From Hyphomicrobiales bacterium (GTDB taxonomy: Bacteria; Pseudomonadota; Alphaproteobacteria; Rhizobiales; Rhizobiaceae): a stretch of DNA of 64,000 bases. Below are positions 9,291 through 17,312 of this stretch, piece by piece. How positions within the stretch are numbered: the first letter of the stretch is position 1; the number at the start of each line of letters is the position of its first letter. The DNA lies in assembly GCA_900471605.1 (NCBI GenBank), contig UCEY01000044.1, forward strand, positions 124,001 to 188,000. The letters are read 5' to 3'. Below the pieces are notes generated by a model. The model was given only the letters and a program-made list of their open reading frames with translations, ran no database searches and was not told the DNA's origin. Both the position numbers and the translations under genes were made by a program.

Positions 9291-10241
9291 TCACCACCCC
9301 GGCATTACGGAGCCCGCCCGGGCTCGCGGCACGCGCTGGAACGGCTTGACCTCTCCCTCGAGATCGTCCGGCATCACGGCCGGCGAGATGTTGTCGAGGC
9401 AGGCGGTTATATGGTCGGTAATGGCGTTCATCAGCGACGGCGAAAGCCCCGGACGTTTCATCAGGCCGATCTGCACCGGCGGCAGCGGCGGGAAACCGTC
9501 GGCGGAGGACAGCACCTTCATGCCCGTTCGCAGCGCCGATTCCGGGAGTACGGAGACGGCCATGCCGGCAAGTACGGCGGCGGCGACCACCGTCGAGGAC
9601 CAACTGGTGAACAGGACCTGGTATTCCCGTCCGTCCGCGTCGAGCGCCGAGCAGGCGAGCTGCCGCCACAGGCAGTCGCGGCGGCCGACGGCAAGCGGTA
9701 CCGGCGCGTCATCCTTCAGCGGATGATTGGCCGAGCCGACCCAGCAGAGAGGCTCCGTGCGCACCACGTCGGAAATCCGCTGGCGCGGGTTATGGGTGAC
9801 GAGCGCGATGTCGAGCTCGCCGCGCGCCATCTTTTCGGCAAGGCTGACCGACGGTTCGCAGACGATGTAGAGCTCGACATTCGGATGGGTCTTGGCGAAA
9901 CGGCCGATGATCTCCGGCATGTAGCGGTCGGCATAGTCGTCCGGCGTGCCGATGCGCAGCGTCCCCTCGAGGCGGTTGTCGTCGAAGGCCGCGATCGCCT
10001 CGTTGTTGAGGCGGATGATCCGCCGCGCATAGTTCAGGAGCTTCTCGCCCTCGGCCGTCAGCCGGTTGCCGCGGCCGTCCTTGGCAAACAGCTGCTTGCC
10101 GATCCGTTCCTCAAGACGGCGCATCTGCATCGAAACGGCGGACTGGGTTTTGAACACCCGGTCGGCGGCCTTGGTGAAGCTGCCGGTGTCCACGATAGAA
10201 ATGAAAGTATGCAGCTGATCGATATCGAGCGGTGCGGACAT
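9291..10241 (-). CDS. LysR-family transcriptional regulator
   Basis: 316 aa. The N-terminal winged helix-turn-helix is at about residues 6-65 (DTGSFTKAADRVFKTQSAVS, then RRLEERIGKQLF), followed by a periplasmic-binding-protein-like effector domain from about 92 onward (LRIGTPDDYADRYMP). It belongs to the LrhA/HexA-like branch by appearance. It is divergent from a DUF1127 gene across a 195-bp gap that holds the palindrome CTAATCATTAG at 10270-10280, a possible binding site. LysR proteins usually activate the divergent gene and repress themselves. Confidence 0.92.
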   Translation of the reverse strand: MSAPLDIDQLHTFISIVDTGSFTKAADRVFKTQSAVSMQMRRLEERIGKQLFAKDGRGNRLTAEGEKLLNYARRIIRLNNEAIAAFDDNRLEGTLRIGTPDDYADRYMPEIIGRFAKTHPNVELYIVCEPSVSLAEKMARGELDIALVTHNPRQRISDVVRTEPLCWVGSANHPLKDDAPVPLAVGRRDCLWRQLACSALDADGREYQVLFTSWSSTVVAAAVLAGMAVSVLPESALRTGMKVLSSADGFPPLPPVQIGLMKRPGLSPSLMNAITDHITACLDNISPAVMPDDLEGEVKPFQRVPRARAGSVMPGW

Positions 10242-10269
10242 GATAGATCATCCATCAGTGGGTTTGATG

Positions 10270-10280
10270 CTAATCATTAG
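10270..10280. promoter_or_regulatory. Candidate LysR-type operator core
   Basis: The perfect 5-1-5 palindrome CTAAT-C-ATTAG lies in the divergent region between the LysR gene and the DUF1127 gene, 29 bases upstream of the LysR start. It is AT-rich and fits the general LysR palindrome style, but no experimental site was matched. Confidence 0.35.
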
Positions 10281-10436
10281 AAACATTCGTTGGACTGATC
10301 AATAGGTTTTCCGCGATAAGGGGATCGCAAATCAAAATCGACGGGTGCTTCTTCCCTGAGCCCCAATCTCGGCAGCCCTTCCGTCGGACCTCCACGGAAG
10401 GGACGGCCTTTCTCGTGCCTGCGAAAGGATAAACCC

Positions 10437-10736
10437 ATGAGCACGACCGACTGCGGAACTGAACTCGGCCTCGTTCACGAAGGGCATGGCGCCAATGGCC
10501 GCTTTGCCTTCGTGGTGCTGCGAACGAAATCCGTATGGCGTGCCTTTCGCAATCGTATGGCGAGCAATCGCCTCCATGATCTCGACGACCGCCAGCTCAA
10601 CGATATCGGCATCACACGGCATGATGTGGTGATGGCGCTCAATCAGTCCGGTGCGCTGGATGATCCGTCACTGCTTCTGTCGCGCGCCGCCCGCGAGCGT
10701 GCGCGGCACCGCTTTGCAAGGCCGGCCAATCGCTGA
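10437..10736 (+). CDS. DUF1127 domain-containing small protein
   Basis: 99 aa. The DUF1127 signature lies at about residues 33-65: VWRAFRNRMASNRLHDLDD followed by RQLNDIGITRHDV. It is arginine-rich and basic. Small DUF1127 proteins in Rhizobiales are linked to LysR regulators of the VtlR/LsrB type and to carbon or phosphate homeostasis, but the biochemical role of this one is unknown. The 35-residue N-terminal lead is longer than in the shortest (about 47-aa) members. Followed by a strong terminator, so monocistronic. Confidence 0.85.
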   Translation: MSTTDCGTELGLVHEGHGANGRFAFVVLRTKSVWRAFRNRMASNRLHDLDDRQLNDIGITRHDVVMALNQSGALDDPSLLLSRAARERARHRFARPANR

Positions 10737-10786
10737 CCTTGCCTGACCTTTTCCCCGCAGGGTGATAGCCAATAGCCCTGCTGCTT

Positions 10787-10818
10787 GCCCGGCCGGTCGA
10801 TCCGTGCCGGGCTTTTTT
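10787..10818 (+). terminator. Rho-independent terminator of the DUF1127 gene
   Basis: The stem GCCCGGC ... GCCGGGC with a 12-base loop is followed by TTTTTTAT. Its end coincides with the stop of the convergent DUF937 gene. Confidence 0.8.
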
Positions 10819-11719
10819 ATTTGGAAGGCTTCGGAGCGGCAGGCGCTGCTTCCGCCTCGGCATTGCCGCCGGCCCCATTGTGCAGATAGGTGTCGAAGAT
10901 CGCTTCCATGTTCTTCTGATAGCTCTTCTGCACTTCGAGCCCGCTGTCGAACATGTTGTTCAGCACGTCGCGATAGGGATTGGCTTCGGGGGCCGGCGCT
11001 TCCTTGGGTTTTTCCGGCGCGGGAGCCGCCGGGCTCGAGCTCGAAAACGCGCCGCCCATCATGTCCTGGAAGGCCTTGGCGAACGGATTGTCGGCAAACG
11101 GGTTGCCGCCCGAAGGCTGCGGCTGTTCCGGCTTGTCGAGGCCCCACATCGAGCGCATCGCCTGGGCAAAGGGATTGTCGAAGGGGTTGGCCGCCGGCTG
11201 TGGCTTTGCCTTCGGCTGCAGGCCCATGCTTTGCAGCCATTGCTGCTGCATCTGGCCCATCGGGGAGGCGGCGAACGCGTCGTTGGCGCCGGTCATCTGG
11301 CCGGTCATCTGCTTGAACAGCCCGCCCATCAGCGTGTCGGCCATGGCCGGCATCATCTTCTTGAATACTTCCTGGCCGATCCCGGTCAGTTGCTCCGCCT
11401 GGGCAGCGATCGCGCGGGAGACTTCCTTGGATCCGAACAGCTTTTCGAGCACGGCATTGCCGTCCGAGGTGCCCTGCGGCGTGAAAGCCTTGGTCAGGTC
11501 CTCGAAATATTTGGTATAGGCGCCGGAAACCATGCTGCTCATCAGCGCGGTAAGATCGTAAGGGTTGGCGCTGGTGCGCTTCAAGCCGGAGGAGAACGCG
11601 GGCATCAGCGCCGCCATCGCCTGGGTGGCCTGCTCCTGAGCCAGGTTGAACTGCTTGGCGATCGCCTCCATGCCTGCGCCGTCCTGAGCTCTAAGCATCA
11701 TGTCGAACAGTGGCAGCAT
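10817..11719 (-). CDS. DUF937 domain-containing protein with NPF repeats
   Basis: 300 aa from the ATG at 11719, which AAAGGA precedes. Residues 1-140 match the DUF937 (YidB-like) pattern: MLPLFDMMLRAQDG, a helical Gln/Ala-rich segment, then LFGSKEVSRAIAAQAEQLTG. The second half is Pro/Ala/Asn-rich and carries a duplicated block, NPFDNPFAQAM and NPFADNPFAKAF, with a further ANPYRDVL near the C-terminus. No signal peptide or membrane helix. Function unknown; the C-terminal half looks disordered and may be a docking region. Confidence 0.8.
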   Translation of the reverse strand: MLPLFDMMLRAQDGAGMEAIAKQFNLAQEQATQAMAALMPAFSSGLKRTSANPYDLTALMSSMVSGAYTKYFEDLTKAFTPQGTSDGNAVLEKLFGSKEVSRAIAAQAEQLTGIGQEVFKKMMPAMADTLMGGLFKQMTGQMTGANDAFAASPMGQMQQQWLQSMGLQPKAKPQPAANPFDNPFAQAMRSMWGLDKPEQPQPSGGNPFADNPFAKAFQDMMGGAFSSSSPAAPAPEKPKEAPAPEANPYRDVLNNMFDSGLEVQKSYQKNMEAIFDTYLHNGAGGNAEAEAAPAAPKPSK

Positions 11720-11808
11720 GGAGAATCCTTTCCGGTTCGGGTGATGCACCACTATATCCGGAAAGTGCTGAACGGAAACCGGTTTTTAGAACCGATCTCG
11801 ATCTCGCT

Positions 11809-13182
11809 TCAGTATTGGTATTCCTCGAATACCGGCTCGACCGAACCGTTCCAGCGGCCGTGGTAGAGCGACAGCATGTCGTCCGCCATGGTCGTCTTCT
11901 TGGCGAGCACTTCGTCGAGCGGCTGCAGGAAGATGCTTTCGTCCTGGCCCTCGCCGTTCAGCCGCGCCCGGGCCTTCAAACCCGCCTTGGAGAGCGCCAC
12001 CGCCTCGCGGGCGATGTCGAGCACCGACCTGCCCTTGATCTCGGCCTTCAGACCCTTGGCCGGCACCGCATCGCGCATGGCAATCACGTCCTCGACCGTC
12101 CAGTCGGCGGTCAGCGTCTCGGCATCGGCAAGCGCCGTGTCGTCATAGAGCAGACCGACCCAGAAGGCCGGCAGCGCACAGATCCGCCGCCACGGGCCGC
12201 CGTCGGCGCCGCGCATTTCGAGGAAGCGTTTCAGGCGCACGTCGGGGAAGAGGGTGGAGAGATGGTTGGTCCAGTCGCCCATCGTCGGCTCCCAGTCCTT
12301 GACCTCGCCCTTGAGGGCGCCGTTCATGAACTGGCGGAAGGTGACATGCGTGCAATCGTGATATTTCCCGTCGCGGACGATGAAATACATCGGCACGTCG
12401 AGCGCCCATTCGACATAGTCGGCGAACCCGAAATCCTCCTTGAAGACGAAGGGCAGCACGCCGGAGCGCTGGTTGTCGGTGTCGCGCCAGATATCGCCGC
12501 GCCAGGAGAGAAGCCCGTTCGGCTTGCCTTCGGTGAACGGCGAGGAGGCGAACAGCGCGGTTGCGATCGACTGCAGCTTCATCGACACCCGCATCTTGGC
12601 GGCCATGTCCGCTTCCGAGGAAAAGTCGAGGTTCACCTGGATCGTGCAGGTGCGGTACATCATGTCGAGGCCCTTGGAACCGACCTTCGGCATGTAGCGC
12701 GTCATGATCTCGTAGCGGGATTTCGGCATGCGCGGGGTTTCCGCCCGCGTCCATTTGGGGCTGCCGCCGATGCCGAGGAAACGGATGCCCATCGGTTCGG
12801 CGATTTCGCGCAGAACGGCGAGATGCTGGTTCGATTCCCGACAGGTCTGGTGAATGGTTTCGACCGGCGCACCGGAAAGCTCGAACTGGCCGCCGGGCTC
12901 GATGGAGATCGCGCCCATGCCGGACTGCTCGCCGAGCCCGATGATGTTGTCGCCGTCCATGATCGGTTCCCAGCCGAGCTTCTTTTCCATGCCCTTCAGC
13001 AGAGCGGAAATGCTGGCATCGCCGAAATAGGGGACGGGACTGTTGTCCGCCCGGAAAAAGGCGAATTTCTCATGCTCGGTACCGATGCGGAAATCTTGTC
13101 TCGGCCGCGGTCCCTTCGCCAGGTAGGCGGAAAGCTCGGACACCGAGGTAAGCGGTGTCTGGTCGGTCGTATCGCGGGCCAT
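11809..13182 (-). CDS. gshA: Glutamate-cysteine ligase
   Basis: Plant/alphaproteobacterial-type (GCS2) ligase, 457 aa, which joins glutamate and cysteine in the first step of glutathione synthesis. Recognisable segments are IGTEHEKFAFF near the N-terminus, IGLGEQSGMGAISIEPGGQ, the ELSGAP loop that follows it, and TCTIQVNLDFSSEADM. Length and start (MARDTTDQTPLTS) match rhizobial GshA. It lies 138 bases downstream of rsmE on the same strand and may share its transcript; gshB is not in the window. Confidence 0.95.
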   Translation of the reverse strand: MARDTTDQTPLTSVSELSAYLAKGPRPRQDFRIGTEHEKFAFFRADNSPVPYFGDASISALLKGMEKKLGWEPIMDGDNIIGLGEQSGMGAISIEPGGQFELSGAPVETIHQTCRESNQHLAVLREIAEPMGIRFLGIGGSPKWTRAETPRMPKSRYEIMTRYMPKVGSKGLDMMYRTCTIQVNLDFSSEADMAAKMRVSMKLQSIATALFASSPFTEGKPNGLLSWRGDIWRDTDNQRSGVLPFVFKEDFGFADYVEWALDVPMYFIVRDGKYHDCTHVTFRQFMNGALKGEVKDWEPTMGDWTNHLSTLFPDVRLKRFLEMRGADGGPWRRICALPAFWVGLLYDDTALADAETLTADWTVEDVIAMRDAVPAKGLKAEIKGRSVLDIAREAVALSKAGLKARARLNGEGQDESIFLQPLDEVLAKKTTMADDMLSLYHGRWNGSVEPVFEEYQY

Positions 13183-13320
13183 GAAAACTACCTTGCTCGG
13201 AATGCCTGATCTGGACGAACTCGCCGGTGATTGGACCGGATTGATGTGCGGCGCAAGTCAATTTCTTTCAAGATAGATTCAGAATTTCAAGGCCCTTGTG
13301 TCCGGCGTAGGGCAGGTGGC

Positions 13321-14058
13321 TCAACGCCAGTCGCCGGCCGCCGCCTGGATGACCGCGAGGGCTGCGACCGCCGCCGTATCCGCCCTGAGAATTCGAGGTC
13401 CGAGCGGAATTGCGGTGACGAAGGGCAGTGAGCGCAGTCTGCCCCTTTCCTCCTCGGAAAATCCGCCTTCCGGGCCGACCAGGAGCGCCAGCCTGGTCTC
13501 TTTGATCGCGGAAAGGATCGGCAACGGGTTCTGGCCCTCGTCGCCTTCGTCGCAGAAGATGATGCGCCGGTCCTGCGGCCAGCTGTCGAGCAGGTCGCCG
13601 AGTTTCCTCGGTGCTGCCACTTCCGGCACCGACAAAATGCCGCACTGCTCGGCTGCCTCCACCACATTCGCCTGGAGCCGGTCCAGGCTGGTGATCTTGC
13701 CCTGCACGTGCTGGGTCATGACCGGCTGGATGAAGCCGGCCCCCATCTCGACCGCCTTTTGCACGAGATAGTCGAGCCGCCCGACCTTCAGCGGCGCGAA
13801 GAGGTAATGCAGGTCGGAAGCCGGCGGCTGCGGCCGGGTTTGCTCGAGCGCCTCCAGCACGATCTTCTTGCGGGTAGGGAAGGTGATCCGGGCCTTCCAT
13901 TCGCCGTCGCGGCCGTTGAAGATGAGGATTTCGGCACCTTCCTCCATCCGCAGCACATTGGCGAGGTAGTTGAACTGTTCGGCCGACGCTTCAGGACGCG
14001 CGCCGGCGCCGAGCGGCGCATCGATGAACAGTCTCTGCATCCGGAAATTGGCGCGCAT
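13321..14058 (-). CDS. rsmE: 16S rRNA (uracil-1498-N3)-methyltransferase RsmE
   Basis: SPOUT-class methyltransferase of 245 aa that modifies U1498 of 16S rRNA. The C-terminal knot motifs are clear: LLVGPEGGFSEEE and IPLGPRILRADTA. The N-terminal PUA-like segment holds LANVLRMEEGAEILIFNG. The start at 14058 gives MRANFRMQRLFID; an internal ATG six codons on (MQRLF) is an alternative. It sits between the PiT gene (14-base gap upstream) and gshA, all on the minus strand. Confidence 0.95.
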   Translation of the reverse strand: MRANFRMQRLFIDAPLGAGARPEASAEQFNYLANVLRMEEGAEILIFNGRDGEWKARITFPTRKKIVLEALEQTRPQPPASDLHYLFAPLKVGRLDYLVQKAVEMGAGFIQPVMTQHVQGKITSLDRLQANVVEAAEQCGILSVPEVAAPRKLGDLLDSWPQDRRIIFCDEGDEGQNPLPILSAIKETRLALLVGPEGGFSEEERGRLRSLPFVTAIPLGPRILRADTAAVAALAVIQAAAGDWR

Positions 14059-14071
14059 AAAAACCTCGAAG

Positions 14072-15577
14072 CTAAACGAACAGCGCGAACATAGCCGTGG
14101 CGATCAGCGCCGCAAGGGCGGCGGCTGCCGGAAGCGTGATCATCCAGGCGGCGATGATGCTGAGGAAATGCGAGCGCCGCACCAGATATCGCCGCTTCAG
14201 CTCGTCGTCGTTGCGCTCGAACGGTTCCGTCGTATCGAGATCCTTGCCTGCCCGCACCCGCATGTATTCGAAACGGCGACGGGAATGGCGGGTGTACCAC
14301 TCGCGGAAGAAGCCGACGCCGAACACCGCCCCGACGGCGATATGGGTCGAGGAGACCGGCAGGCCGATCCAGGATGCGACGATGACGGTCAGAGCCGTCG
14401 ACAGCGAGACGCAGTAGGCGCGCATCGGATTGAGCTTGGTGATCTCGGCGCCGACCAGCCGGACCAGTTTCGGGCCGTAGAGCAAGAGGCCGAGCGAAAT
14501 GCCGAGGCCGCCGACGATCAACTCCCAGAGCGGAATATGCACGCCCGCCGAAATGCCGCGCTGTGCGGCCGAAACGATCGCCGCCAGCGGGCCGATGGCG
14601 TTCGAAACGTCATTGGCGCCATGCGCGAAGGAGAGCAGAGCGGCGGAAAGGATCAGCGGAATGCGGAACAGCGTGCGAAGCGACTGGTTGCGGTTTTCAA
14701 GCCCTTCAGCCTGCCTGGCGATCACCGGGATCAGCAGGCGCCAGGCGGCAAGACCGGTGCAGAGGGCGATCAGCGTCGCGACCGGCGCCGACACCGTCAC
14801 CAGCTGCCCGAGGCCGAGCAGGCCCAGATAGCCCGCAAAGGCGCCGGTCATCAGGCCGATCAGCACCGGCACCCATTTCTTCGCCGCGGCGACCTTGTCC
14901 TCGCGGTAGATGATGGTTTCCTTGATGAAGAACAGGAAGGCGGCGGCGATGACGGCGCCGAGGATCGGCGAAAAGACCCAGCTGGCGGTAATGCCGGCGA
15001 TCATGCCCCAGTTGACCGCGGAAAGTCCTGCGGACGCGATCCCGGCCCCCATGACGCCGCCGACGATCGAATGGGTGGTGGAAATGGGCGCGCCAAGCCA
15101 GGTCGCGACGTTGATCAGCACCGCCGCCGACAGAAGAGCCGCCATCATCGCCCATATGAGGACGTCCGGGCTGGTGATCATGCCGCCCTGCATGATGCCG
15201 TTGGCGATCGTATTGGCGACGCCGCGGCCGGCGATCACCGCGCCGGCCACTTCGAAGATCGCCGCCAGGCCGAGGCCGAAGGCCATGGTCATGGCGCGGG
15301 CACCGACTGCCGCGCCGATATTGTTGGTGACGTCGTTGGCGCCGATGTTCATTGCCATATAGGCGGCGAGGCCGGAGGCGGCGATGACGACGACCGCTCC
15401 GGGCTTTCCTGTCACATAGGACGCGGCAAAGATGGCGACCAGGATGATGAACAGCAGCGCCGTGCCCGGCGCGGCAAGCCCGCGCGACATCTGCCGGGCG
15501 GCTTCCTCCACGGAGGAGAACTTCTCCAAATCCTTGTCGAGCGTCGGCTTCGCCAAACGCGGCCGTCTTTGGCCCAT
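14072..15577 (-). CDS. pit: Inorganic phosphate transporter, PiT family
   Basis: 501-aa inner-membrane Pi:cation symporter. Both halves of the PiT repeat are present, with the signatures NIGANDVTNNIG near residue 78 and AHGANDVSNAIGP near residue 315, each in a hydrophobic block with matching PISTTHSIVG and PVSSTHIAVG segments. About 10-11 membrane helices are evident. The 35-residue charged N-terminus and the cytoplasmic segment near residue 450 are common in the long alphaproteobacterial forms. No phoU-like partner is adjacent. Confidence 0.93.
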   Translation of the reverse strand: MGQRRPRLAKPTLDKDLEKFSSVEEAARQMSRGLAAPGTALLFIILVAIFAASYVTGKPGAVVVIAASGLAAYMAMNIGANDVTNNIGAAVGARAMTMAFGLGLAAIFEVAGAVIAGRGVANTIANGIMQGGMITSPDVLIWAMMAALLSAAVLINVATWLGAPISTTHSIVGGVMGAGIASAGLSAVNWGMIAGITASWVFSPILGAVIAAAFLFFIKETIIYREDKVAAAKKWVPVLIGLMTGAFAGYLGLLGLGQLVTVSAPVATLIALCTGLAAWRLLIPVIARQAEGLENRNQSLRTLFRIPLILSAALLSFAHGANDVSNAIGPLAAIVSAAQRGISAGVHIPLWELIVGGLGISLGLLLYGPKLVRLVGAEITKLNPMRAYCVSLSTALTVIVASWIGLPVSSTHIAVGAVFGVGFFREWYTRHSRRRFEYMRVRAGKDLDTTEPFERNDDELKRRYLVRRSHFLSIIAAWMITLPAAAALAALIATAMFALFV

Positions 15578-15720
15578 ATCTCCGTCCTTGGGTGAAAAGG
15601 GAGGCGCGAGACCGGAACTGCGGCCGTCTCCGCCTCGCGGAAGAAAATCACGGCCTATCGCTTAATAGCGTGCGCAGGCGAAGGCAATATTGCAGAATTG
15701 TGAAGATGCGCCGAAGCGGC

Positions 15721-16218
15721 TTAGCTTGCGGCTTTGACCGTAAGCTGCGGAGCGCGCGGCTGCATTCTTTCGGCGAACTGCAGGAAGAGGATCTTCAATT
15801 CCGGTTCGTTGACGCGCATCGCGGCTTCTTCACAGGAAACCCATTCCAGCGTCCGGGAGCCCTTTTCCGGATAGCTTTTCAGGCATTCGTCCACTTCGAG
15901 CGCGTGGACCTGCACCCTGACGGGGATTTTCAGGCCGTTATCGAGCGTCTTGCGATAGTGATAGAAACCGAGCGGTTCCTTCTCCACCTTGCCTTTGACA
16001 CCGACTTCTTCGAACGCTTCCCGTTCGGCAACCTGATGAGCTTTCTTGTCGGTCATCGGCCAGCCCTTGGGCACGACCCAGCGGCCGGTATCGCGGCTGG
16101 TCGCAACCAGAACCTCGAGTTGTGCCGGCTTCTTTTTTATCCGGTAGCAAAGCGCGGCGTATTGCTGTCGCGGCGGCCGCTGCAGCATCAACCGAAGATT
16201 GCCCGTGACCCGATCCAT
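15721..16218 (-). CDS. NUDIX hydrolase
   Basis: 165 aa with a NUDIX box, GWPMTDKKAHQVAEREAFEE followed by VGV. The REAFEEVG metal-binding half is intact, but the first conserved Glu of G-x5-E is Lys. Relatives with the PKGW lead are close to diphosphoinositol-polyphosphate or nucleoside-polyphosphate phosphohydrolases; the substrate is unknown. The start is uncertain: the ATG at 16218 has no good Shine-Dalgarno, whereas an in-frame TTG at 16227 lies 12 bases from GGAGG. Monocistronic. Confidence 0.85.
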   Translation of the reverse strand: MDRVTGNLRLMLQRPPRQQYAALCYRIKKKPAQLEVLVATSRDTGRWVVPKGWPMTDKKAHQVAEREAFEEVGVKGKVEKEPLGFYHYRKTLDNGLKIPVRVQVHALEVDECLKSYPEKGSRTLEWVSCEEAAMRVNEPELKILFLQFAERMQPRAPQLTVKAAS

Positions 16219-16441
16219 AAAGCCCAATTTCTGTTTGATCCTCCAGAGGATGACATTTTACTAATATAGAGCTTGCGCGAAGATTAACGACCCTCTGAGA
16301 CTTTTTTATAAGAATCACGGTGGTTAACGATCACCAAAGCGCCAACCATTGTGAGGCCACAAAGTTTCACGTCAATAGAAATTTGCACAGGTGTTCAATT
16401 GTACTGTGCACGACGCGCCGCGAGGCGCCGGAGAGGGGGGC

Positions 16442-17215
16442 TCAGGTTTTGGTTTGAATCATCCTGAGTTGTGCGATCCGGCTCCATTCGCCGGTGCGTT
16501 CCGCCTCGTCGGTGACCTTGGAAATGAAATCGATATGGTCTTCCGCAGCCTGTCTGGCCCTGGCAGGGTCGCCGTCCAGTATCGCCTGCCCGATCGCCTC
16601 ATGTTGGGTCATCACGGCATCATGGGCGCCGCCGACGTTGAAGATGATGCGGCGGTTATAGAAAATCCCGTCGCTGAGCAGCCGATAGCAGGCTCTGAGC
16701 GTATGCATCAGAACGATATTATGCGCCGCGTCGCCGACCGCGTTGTGAAATTCGACGTCGGAGGTCAGCTCATCCTCGAAACGCCCGTCCCGATGGGCAA
16801 GGCGCATCGTCTCCAGAATACGCTCGATCAGTTGCCTGTCCGTATCGGTCGCGCGCCTGGCGGCAAGCTCCGCCGTCATGCCTTCGAGCTGCCGGCGGTA
16901 TTCGAGATAGTCGTGAACGGCCCGCTGATGCCGGCGGATCAGGGCGACCAGCGGCGGCGAGAAGATCTGGCCGACGATATCGGCCACATAGGTGCCGCCG
17001 CCGTGCTGGCTGGTGAGCAGCCCGCGCGCCTCCAGCTCCTTCAGTGCTTCCCTGAGGATGGGCCGGGAAATGTCGAAGCGCTGCGCCAGCTCGCGCTCGC
17101 CCGGCAGGCGGTCTCCGTCGCGCAGCACGCCGTTGAGGATCAGGCTCTCGATCTGAAGAATGGCCTCGTCCGCGGTTCGACCATGCGGCACCGGCGCGAA
17201 AAGCTCATGCGTCAA
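16442..17215 (-). CDS. FadR-type (GntR/FCD) regulator, probable glycolate-operon regulator
   Basis: 257 aa. N-terminal GntR winged helix (LPGERELAQRFDISRPILRE) at about residues 35-70, then an all-helical FCD effector domain whose metal-ligand-like Asp/His residues appear as DVEFHNAV and AMTQHEAIGQAI. I chose the TTG at 17215 because GGAGACGG lies just upstream and no in-frame ATG lies between it and 17389, which would overlap glcD. It diverges from glcDEF across about 100 bp containing an inverted repeat of the FadR-family type, so it probably responds to glycolate or a related 2-hydroxyacid. Confidence 0.85.
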   Translation of the reverse strand: MTHELFAPVPHGRTADEAILQIESLILNGVLRDGDRLPGERELAQRFDISRPILREALKELEARGLLTSQHGGGTYVADIVGQIFSPPLVALIRRHQRAVHDYLEYRRQLEGMTAELAARRATDTDRQLIERILETMRLAHRDGRFEDELTSDVEFHNAVGDAAHNIVLMHTLRACYRLLSDGIFYNRRIIFNVGGAHDAVMTQHEAIGQAILDGDPARARQAAEDHIDFISKVTDEAERTGEWSRIAQLRMIQTKT

Positions 17216-17267
17216 GTTTCCGTCTCCAAATCGGTCATGTCTGCCGGACGTTTCGGCTTCTTGTATC

Positions 17268-17290
17268 ACTGGTAAAAAAAGTATACCAGT
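17268..17290. promoter_or_regulatory. Candidate operator for the FCD regulator
   Basis: The perfect inverted repeat ACTGGTA ... TACCAGT (7-bp arms, 9-base spacer AAAAAAGTA) lies between the divergent regulator and glcD, 22 bases upstream of the glcD start. FadR/LldR-family operators typically contain TGGT...ACCA cores, which fits. The long spacer is unusual. Confidence 0.6.
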
Positions 17291-17312
17291 TGAATGTCTG
17301 TAGGAGGGTCCG

